Notes under the pieces: generated by a model
The model's input: only the letters and a program-made list of their open reading frames with translations
Databases searched by the model: none
What the model was told of the DNA's origin: nothing
Assembly: GCA_036522115.1 (NCBI GenBank)
Contig: DATDGL010000007.1
Location: 8,262 to 72,261 of the forward strand
Reading direction: 5' to 3'
DNA from: Angelobacter sp036522115
GTDB taxonomy: Bacteria > Acidobacteriota > Terriglobia > Terriglobales > Acidobacteriaceae
DNA length: 64,000 nucleotides
Shown: positions 58,624 through 64,000 of the stretch, one piece after another
Numbering within the stretch: position 1 is the stretch's first letter
How the letters are laid out: the number at the start of each line of letters is the position of its first letter
Position numbers and translations under genes: made by a program

Positions 58624-60246
58624 ATGCACCAACGACGAGTGCTGTACGCGCTGTGCCTGCTGTTGATCGTCCCGCTGCACGCCGCCTCACCCCAAAAACC
58701 GGTCAGAACCGAACCCAGCCTTGGTGCCCAGATCAGGGCTATCATCAACCAGCCGCAGATGGCCAGCGCTCTCTGGGGTATTGACGTAGTGGATCTGGAG
58801 AGCGGCAAAACCATTTACTCGCTCAATCCCGATCATCTTTTTCTGCCGGCGTCGAACGTAAAGCTCCTGACCACTGCCGCCGCGCTCGCGTTGGCCGGCC
58901 CGGATTACCGCTTCCATACCACGGTGGAGACCACGGGCAAGCTGGATAGCAATGGCCGGTTGCTGGGCGATCTCGTTATTGTGGGCCGCGGGGATGCCAA
59001 CATCTCCGGGCGCGTCATGCCCTACCAGGTAAAGACTGAGCGTATCTCGCCTCCCACTCTGGTTCTGGAACAGTTGGCCGACCAACTCGTGCAGAAGGGC
59101 CTGAAGATCGTGGACGGCGACCTGATCGGCGACGATACCTTCTACTCCGCCCAACGCTATGGTGAGGGCTGGGCCTACGACGACTTGCAGTGGATTGATG
59201 GCGCTCCAGTCTCTGCCCTGAGCTTCAATGACAATGTGCTGTTCATCCGCATTCATCCGGGCGAGCAGGTGGGAGAAAAAGCGCTTGTCACCCTGGATCC
59301 GGAAACCACCTATTACGAAATCGACAATCGCATAGTAACCAGTGCCGCCGGCGTGGCGCGAAAAATCGGAGTGCACCGCGATGCCGGCTCTCTCAAGGTA
59401 TTCCTGTGGGGATCGCTGCCATTGAATGATAGTGGGACGAGCGAGGCCATCACCATAGAAGACCCGGCGGAATTTACCGCGCAGCTCTTTCGCAGCATTC
59501 TGGAAAAACGTGGGATCACGGTCACCGGCAAGACCCATGGGCGACATGGGGATCTGGCCCGGTTCTTTGATCAGCCTCCGCCGCAACAGGCGGTGGCAGA
59601 AGGACGCAATCGCAAACAATGCTGTATGGGTAGCAACGCGGCCGTGCCGCAGCCGCAGGTTCAGCCGCTGGTCGCGCCCTCCACGCCCCCACAAATCCTG
59701 GCTGAGCATGTCTCCTTGCCGTTGCTGGAGGATATTCGGGTCACCAACAAGGCCAGCCAGAACCTTCATGCTGAATTAATGTTGCGGCTCATCGGAAAGC
59801 TTAAGGGTGGCGACGGATCTTTTGAAGATGGCAGCGCGGCACGCCGTCAGTTCCTGCTGAAAGCCGGGCTCAGGAGCGATGAATTCTTCCTGCTGGATGG
59901 CTCCGGACTTTCGCGCCGGGACTTGATTACCCCTGAATCCGTCGCCCATTTGCTGACCTATGCTTCCCGCCAGGCCTGGGGCCCGGTCTATGAGCAGACT
60001 CTGCCTGTGGCCGGTTTGGATGGTTCCCTGGCAGAACGTTTCCTGAACACACCCGCAAGCGGAATGGTGCACGCCAAGACCGGCACTCTGAGCCATGTGA
60101 ATGCGCTCTCCGGCTACGCCGAGACCCGCTCTGGACACCGTTTTGTGTTTTCCATCTTCTGCAACAACCACAATGTGCCTTCGTCGAAGGTGATCAATGC
60201 AATTGATTCCATCGTGGTCTTACTAGTGACGGAGAGTACACAGTAG
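58624..60246 (+). CDS. dacB: D-alanyl-D-alanine carboxypeptidase/endopeptidase (PBP4 type, S13)
   Basis: A 540-residue penicillin-binding protein with a signal peptide (VLYALCLLLIVPLHAAS). The three active-site motifs are SxxK at 77-80 (ASNVK), SxN in ASQNLHAEL and KTG in HAKTGTLSHV. The large insert between the first two is a feature of class C PBP4 enzymes. A Pro/Gln-rich stretch with a vicinal Cys pair (RKQCCMGSNAAVPQPQ) precedes the SxN motif. It trims peptide stems or cuts crosslinks in peptidoglycan. The start is very close to divergent folP. Confidence 0.92.
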   Translation: MHQRRVLYALCLLLIVPLHAASPQKPVRTEPSLGAQIRAIINQPQMASALWGIDVVDLESGKTIYSLNPDHLFLPASNVKLLTTAAALALAGPDYRFHTTVETTGKLDSNGRLLGDLVIVGRGDANISGRVMPYQVKTERISPPTLVLEQLADQLVQKGLKIVDGDLIGDDTFYSAQRYGEGWAYDDLQWIDGAPVSALSFNDNVLFIRIHPGEQVGEKALVTLDPETTYYEIDNRIVTSAAGVARKIGVHRDAGSLKVFLWGSLPLNDSGTSEAITIEDPAEFTAQLFRSILEKRGITVTGKTHGRHGDLARFFDQPPPQQAVAEGRNRKQCCMGSNAAVPQPQVQPLVAPSTPPQILAEHVSLPLLEDIRVTNKASQNLHAELMLRLIGKLKGGDGSFEDGSAARRQFLLKAGLRSDEFFLLDGSGLSRRDLITPESVAHLLTYASRQAWGPVYEQTLPVAGLDGSLAERFLNTPASGMVHAKTGTLSHVNALSGYAETRSGHRFVFSIFCNNHNVPSSKVINAIDSIVVLLVTESTQ

Positions 60247-60270
60247 TGTCCGTCAATTAGAATCACGTTG

Positions 60271-61461
60271 ATGTCAAATCGCGCTCCGCTTGCAGGCATT
60301 CGCGTCATCGACTTCGGAAGGTTTATCGCCGGGCCTTACTGCGCAATGCTGCTGGCGGACATGGGTGCGGACGTGATTCGCGTGGACCGGCGGAAAGGCA
60401 GCGAAGATCGCTATCTGGCGCCGATCAGCAAGACCGGTGACGGAGCCAGCTTCGTTTCGCTGAACCGCAACAAGCGCAGCCTGACGTTGGATACCTCCAA
60501 ACCGGAGTCGGCGGAGATTATCCGTCGCCTGGCGCGGCATGCCGATGTGGTAATCGCAAATCTGCCCATTGAGGTCCTCAAGAAGATGGCCCTGGATTAT
60601 GAGTCGCTTCGCGCCATAAAACCGGACATCATTCTGGCGCGCATCTCTACTTTCGGGCCGGACGGCCCTTACGCTGGACGGGTGGGCTTCGATACTGTTG
60701 CCCAGGCTATGTCCGGGGCCATGAGCCTTACCGGCTTCCCCGGTCCGCCGGTGCGTGGCATCGTTCCTTTTGAAGACTACGGCACCGCGCTCCATGCTGC
60801 ATTTGGCGTGATGGCAGCCTTGTACTACCGATCAAAGACCGGCCAGGGACAGTTGGTGGATGCATCCCTGCTGGCCACGGGTGTCACGTTTATACAAGGC
60901 CTGTTGGCTGAACAGCATGTGTTGGGTATCCAACGCGAGCAGGCCGGAAATGAGGGTTTCTGGGCGGCGCCAGCCGGCTGCTATCGCGCGCAGGATGGCT
61001 GGATTGTGGTTTCCGTCGTCGGCAATGAGATGTTCAGGCGCTGGGCCCGCCTGGTGGGCCGTGAAGAACTGATCACCGACTCCCGCTTCGCAGATGATTC
61101 AGCGCGCGCCAACCATCGCGAGATCATCACCCTTGCAATGAATGCCTGGTTGGCGGCCCGCACCAGCGCACAAGCACTTGCAGAACTGGAAGGGGCCCGC
61201 ATTCCCGCCGGACCGGTAATGAGCGTAGGCGAGGTCCTCGACGATCCTCAGGTGAAGGCGCGCGAGTTGCTCAAGTTTGTTGATTATCCCGGCGCGCCCA
61301 AGTCCATCCCGCTGGCTAACACCGCCATGCGGCTCTCAGCTACTCCCGGCGGCATACACCATCGTGCTCCCCTGCTGGGTGAGCACACAGACGAAGTTCT
61401 TCTCGAACTTGGCTATTTGGTAGAGGAGATTGCAGCACTGCGAAACACCGGAGTCGTGTGA
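60271..61461 (+). CDS. CaiB/BaiF family CoA-transferase
   Basis: A 396-residue family III CoA-transferase. GIRVIDFGRFIAGPYCAMLL, ADMGADVIRVDRRKGSEDR, SLNRNKRSLTLD, and the catalytic-Asp region IVPFEDYGTALHAAFGVMAA with TGQGQLVDASLL are all conserved. Members move CoA between an acyl-CoA donor and an acid acceptor; the donor here is unknown. The ATG at 60271 is preferred over a TTG 3 nt earlier. It follows dacB after 24 bp, possibly co-transcribed but unrelated in function. Confidence 0.9.
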   Translation: MSNRAPLAGIRVIDFGRFIAGPYCAMLLADMGADVIRVDRRKGSEDRYLAPISKTGDGASFVSLNRNKRSLTLDTSKPESAEIIRRLARHADVVIANLPIEVLKKMALDYESLRAIKPDIILARISTFGPDGPYAGRVGFDTVAQAMSGAMSLTGFPGPPVRGIVPFEDYGTALHAAFGVMAALYYRSKTGQGQLVDASLLATGVTFIQGLLAEQHVLGIQREQAGNEGFWAAPAGCYRAQDGWIVVSVVGNEMFRRWARLVGREELITDSRFADDSARANHREIITLAMNAWLAARTSAQALAELEGARIPAGPVMSVGEVLDDPQVKARELLKFVDYPGAPKSIPLANTAMRLSATPGGIHHRAPLLGEHTDEVLLELGYLVEEIAALRNTGVV

Positions 61462-61467
61462 TTGCCA

Positions 61468-61590
61468 TAATCGCCGGAATTGCCAAAATTGAAAGGCATT
61501 AACTTCATCAGCAGATCTCAACCGAGTGGCCTGCGGGGTTTTGATTTTTTTTCAATTACGGCAATTCTGGCAATTTCATTTATAACCATG
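61468..61590. repeat. AT-rich inverted phrases between the CoA-transferase and murJ genes
   Basis: CCATAATCGCCGGAATTGCC is followed by AAAATTGAAAGG, and 61552-61577 holds TCAATTACGGCAATTCTGGC plus AATTTC. The two halves are complementary in part (GCCAAAATTGAA against TTCAATTACGGC), so the segment could fold. It resembles a diverged pair of GGTAAT-family arrays in inverted order. Confidence 0.5.
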
Positions 61591-61598
61591 ATGAACCA

Positions 61599-63209
61599 AT
61601 GAGCGCAGCCGATAGCTCGGAGCCATCCACTTCGCCGGCAAAGGCGAGCGTGGCCCATTCGGCGTTTCTGGTGGCGGCGGGAATTTTTTTCAGCCGCATC
61701 TCCGGCTTGGTGCGCGATAGCGTCTTCGCGCACTACTTTGGTATTTCCTACGCTGCGGACGCATTTCGCGCGGCCATGCGCATCCCCAACTTCCTTCAGA
61801 ATCTGTTCGGCGAAGGCGTCCTCTCAGCTTCTTTCATCCCCGTTTATGCCCGGCTGGTGGCTGAAGAAAAAAAACAGGAAGCCGGACGAGTTGCAGGAGC
61901 GGTGTTTTCCCTGCTGGCTCTGGTCACATCCATTCTGGTGCTCGGCGGTGTACTGGCCACACCGTACCTGATCGACGCAATTGCGCCCGGCTTCCACGGC
62001 GAGACCCGCGAGCTCGCCATCAGGCTGGTTCGCATCTTCTTTCCCGGTGTCGGTCTGCTGGTGCTGTCCGCATGGTGCCTGGGCATTTTGAACAGCCATG
62101 GGCGGTTCTTTCTGTCCTACGTTTCGCCGGTTGTCTGGAACACCGCAATCATTACTGCCCTGCTTGCTTTCAGGCGCGCGGAACTCTCGCAGCTTGCGGT
62201 CTATACTGCGTGGGCATCGGTGGCCGGGAGCGCTTTGCAATTTCTGATGCAGCTTCCGATCGTGCTCAACCTGGCGCCCGCCATCCGCCTGACGCTGGGA
62301 TCGGCCAGCCAGGATGTACGCGTGGTCATAAAGAACTTTTTTCCGGTATTCATAGGCCGGGGTGTGACCCAGTTGAGCGCCTACATAGATAACCTGCTGG
62401 CCAGCTTTCTTCCTACCGGCGCTGTAGCTGCGCTATTCAACGCCCAGACCCTCTACATGCTTCCCATCAGCTTATTCGGCATGTCAGTTTCGGCGGCGGA
62501 GCTTCCGGCAATGTCCAGTGCTCTGGGGAGTGAACAGCAGGTGGCGGAAGCGTTGCGAAGCAGGATTTCCTCCAGCACGCGCCGCATCGTGTTTTTTGTC
62601 GTGCCTTCCGCCGTCGCCTTCCTGGCGCTGGGAGACATCGTTGCCGCAACCATTTATCAAAGCGGGAAATTCAGCGTTGCGGATGCGAAGTATGTATGGG
62701 CCATCCTGGCGGGATCAGCCATCGGCCTGGTGGCTTCCACCGTAGGACGTTTGTACTCATCTGCCTACTACGCCTTGCGTGACACTCGTACTCCATTGCG
62801 CTTTGCTCTGGTGCGCGTGGGGCTAACCACGGCGCTCGGATGTTTGTTTGCGCTGCCGGCAGGAGCGCCTCTTGGTCCATGGCTTCTGGGAATTGATCCA
62901 CGTTGGGGTGTGGCGGGACTTACTGCGTCGGCCGGATTTTCGGCGTGGGTTGAGTTTCTGCTGTTGCGGCGGGCAATGAACCTGAGGATCGGCCACATTC
63001 AGTTTCCTGCCACCTATATCTTAAAGCTGTGGCTGGCCGCCATTCTGGCGGCAGGGGCAGGCTGGGGATTACGTCTAGGCCTGCATCCGCATAACCCACG
63101 CATAGCAGGACTAGTCATTCTTATCCCTTACGGCTTGGTCTACCTGGGGCTGACCGCGTTGATGGGAATAGATCAGTCTGCGGCCATAGTGAGGAGGTTG
63201 AGGCGCTAG
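61599..63209 (+). CDS. murJ: Lipid II flippase MurJ (MviN)
   Basis: A 536-residue, 14-helix MOP-superfamily protein. FFSRISGLVRDSVFAHYFG and PNFLQNLFGEGVLSASFIPV are the N-terminal signatures; RRIVFFVVPSAVAFLALGD, GLVASTVGRLYSSAYYALRD and TRTPLRFALVRVGLT follow. It moves lipid-linked peptidoglycan precursor across the inner membrane. The ATG lacks a clear ribosome site. A strong hairpin 14 bp after the stop ends the transcript. Confidence 0.94.
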   Translation: MSAADSSEPSTSPAKASVAHSAFLVAAGIFFSRISGLVRDSVFAHYFGISYAADAFRAAMRIPNFLQNLFGEGVLSASFIPVYARLVAEEKKQEAGRVAGAVFSLLALVTSILVLGGVLATPYLIDAIAPGFHGETRELAIRLVRIFFPGVGLLVLSAWCLGILNSHGRFFLSYVSPVVWNTAIITALLAFRRAELSQLAVYTAWASVAGSALQFLMQLPIVLNLAPAIRLTLGSASQDVRVVIKNFFPVFIGRGVTQLSAYIDNLLASFLPTGAVAALFNAQTLYMLPISLFGMSVSAAELPAMSSALGSEQQVAEALRSRISSSTRRIVFFVVPSAVAFLALGDIVAATIYQSGKFSVADAKYVWAILAGSAIGLVASTVGRLYSSAYYALRDTRTPLRFALVRVGLTTALGCLFALPAGAPLGPWLLGIDPRWGVAGLTASAGFSAWVEFLLLRRAMNLRIGHIQFPATYILKLWLAAILAAGAGWGLRLGLHPHNPRIAGLVILIPYGLVYLGLTALMGIDQSAAIVRRLRR

Positions 63210-63222
63210 CTTCGCTGGCGCT

Positions 63223-63244
63223 GGCACGGCTTTTCAGCCGTGCC
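63223..63244 (+). terminator. Intrinsic terminator-like hairpin of murJ
   Basis: GGCACGGCT, loop TTTC, AGCCGTGCC: a perfect 9-bp stem starting 14 bp after the murJ stop. It is followed by GTAAAAA rather than a T-run on the plus strand, so on the opposite strand it would be the better terminator. Confidence 0.55.
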
Positions 63245-63512
63245 GTAAAAACCCTTGGCCCAATCGTTTGATCTGCACACATCTGCGAGACTCTGCGGCC
63301 AATTTTGGCTGCTCCGTGGTCGATGTTAGAAACATCCCCTCCCCTAAAAAACCACGCAAAAACCGCCGGATCAGTCGTTCCAAACTGAGAACAGTCCGGG
63401 TGGCGCGGCCCGCTTCGGATTGTTCTCCCGGTTCCATCTGCCGGATCCAAGCCGTTTTTAGTCTTTAAATAAGATTTCCACCGCGCCACATGCGCGCGAT
63501 GTTGAGGCTCAA
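63245..63512. other. Gap between the murJ hairpin and a small gene
   Basis: I see no gene or clear regulatory motif. The bases are weakly coding-like on the minus strand but no start, ribosome site or homology was found. Confidence 0.5.
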
Positions 63513-63737
63513 ATGCCGAACTGTGTAATTTGCCGCATCTATTTGGACATCTCAATCGAGTATCTTCCACCCTCTGACTCCATCCATCCCCCGGCCGAAG
63601 GCGAATTGCGTGTAACCCTGGAAGAGCCGGAGATGCACCACCTTCAGATGTTCAATGGCCGGCAATGGATTGATCTTGGCGAAGTTACCAGCAAATTGCT
63701 GGAGACACACGGCTTGGATCCACTAATGAGCTTTTAA
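63513..63737 (+). CDS. Small hypothetical protein
   Basis: A 74-residue acidic, soluble protein that begins MPNCVICRIYLDISIEYLPP and has EGELRVTLEEPEMHHLQMFN and QWIDLGEVTSKLLETHGLDP. CVIC is a CxxC pair that might bind metal, but no second pair exists. A GAGG lies 7 nt before the ATG, a good ribosome site. No family is recognised. It stands alone. Confidence 0.5.
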   Translation: MPNCVICRIYLDISIEYLPPSDSIHPPAEGELRVTLEEPEMHHLQMFNGRQWIDLGEVTSKLLETHGLDPLMSF

Positions 63738-63845
63738 TGTTGCCACTGGAACCCGCACGTCCGATTCCGTATTGTATTCACTATGAACATGCGCCATATC
63801 TACACTCTCCTCGCAATGCGCGCGAGCTTCCACCGGCTGGTCTGG

Positions 63846-63869
63846 AGAGCGTATTTTGAAACACGCTCT
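63846..63869. repeat. AGAGCGT/ACGCTCT palindrome
   Basis: AGAGCGT (63846-63852) and ACGCTCT (63863-63869) flank ATTTTGAAAC, whose TTT/AAA extends the stem. It resembles the palindrome at 31565-31589 and shares ACACGCTCTAA with 23591-23601, so the phrase may belong to a dispersed hairpin family. Confidence 0.5.
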
Positions 63870-63898
63870 AATGACTGTGGCCGGGAACTGCGATGAAG

Positions 63899-64000
63899 CT
63901 AGTCAACCCGCTTGTTGCTCGCTCGCCGGGACTTCGGCTTAGGCTTGCTTTTGCCCTTGAGATTGAATGCCACTGCAGCGCGGATGAGGTCCTTCAACGC
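63899..64000 (-). CDS. C-terminal end of an unidentified protein, cut by window edge
   Basis: From the right edge the minus strand encodes ALKDLIRAAVAFNLKGKSKP followed by KPKSRRASNKRVD and a TAG at 63899-63901. The AAVAFN phrase and the Lys/Arg-rich tail look like a real protein end, but 33 residues are not enough to name a family. Codon use agrees with its neighbours. Confidence 0.55.
   Translation of the reverse strand, partial: ALKDLIRAAVAFNLKGKSKPKPKSRRASNKRVD

Noticed and set aside
58687..59769. A 360-codon open frame on the minus strand inside dacB
   Set aside because: Antisense shadow; dacB has its catalytic motifs and signal peptide on the plus strand.

Overview
The window is a chromosomal segment of a moderately GC-rich bacterium, most likely an Acidobacteriota member (Terriglobia/Koribacter-like). 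This placement is an inference from gene content. It rests on an orphan two-FtsX permease of the ADOP type, small outer-membrane barrel proteins, carboxypeptidase-like/TPR secreted proteins, a TIGR03118 protein, a DUF4097 operon headed by an ECF sigma factor, a tandem amidohydrolase pair, and trmFO together with selB. No phage, CRISPR array, intact insertion sequence or antiphage island was seen. The accessory signal lies mostly in the intergenic repeats.

Layout. 1-8.2 kb: a RibD-C-type reductase cut by the left edge, a HTATIP2-like NAD(P)-binding protein, a glycosyltransferase overlapping a PAP2 phosphatase, RraB, an MHS-family MFS transporter, a LuxR regulator next to a signal-less HtrA-like protease, the 3' remnant of an M20 amidohydrolase, and a TIGR03118 secreted protein. 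9-16.7 kb: selB, a VTT membrane protein, a GNAT acetyltransferase overlapping trmFO, two paralogous outer-membrane barrels, and der. 16.8-20.8 kb: a DinG-type iron-sulfur helicase, then queD-queE-queC, which make preQ0 for queuosine. 20.9-31.5 kb: a TPR protein, an EamA transporter, cysS, pgsA, tRNA-Val, membrane proteins, a methyltransferase, and two tandem acyl carrier protein genes leading straight into fabF.

31.6-41.5 kb is almost entirely on the minus strand. In transcription order it reads ispE, tRNA-Gln, prs, rplY, pth, rpsF-rpsR-rplI, then a candidate envelope-stress operon: ECF sigma factor, zf-HC2 anti-sigma with HEAT-like repeats, DUF4097 protein, PDZ protein. 41.8-51.5 kb: a large secreted protein, ruvB, an AbrB-domain fusion protein followed by a reading frame without a usual start codon, a TPR protein, the ADOP permease and two small conserved proteins. 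51.5-52.9 kb is a repeat-rich region without a convincing gene. 52.9-64 kb: two tandem amidohydrolases (one lacking its metal ligands), dtd, a DoxX-like protein, folP, dacB (PBP4 type), a CaiB/BaiF CoA-transferase, murJ and two small or partial genes.

The most unusual signals are these: short-period degenerate repeats just outside many genes; a 155-bp element with 21-bp terminal inverted repeats between rplY and prs; a 24-nt copy of the tRNA-Gln 3' end just downstream of that tRNA; the pair of one metal-competent and one ligand-less amidohydrolase; the AbrB fusion; and a selB gene that looks leaderless behind a terminator-like structure. All calls are by eye from sequence and translations. 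No database search was run.
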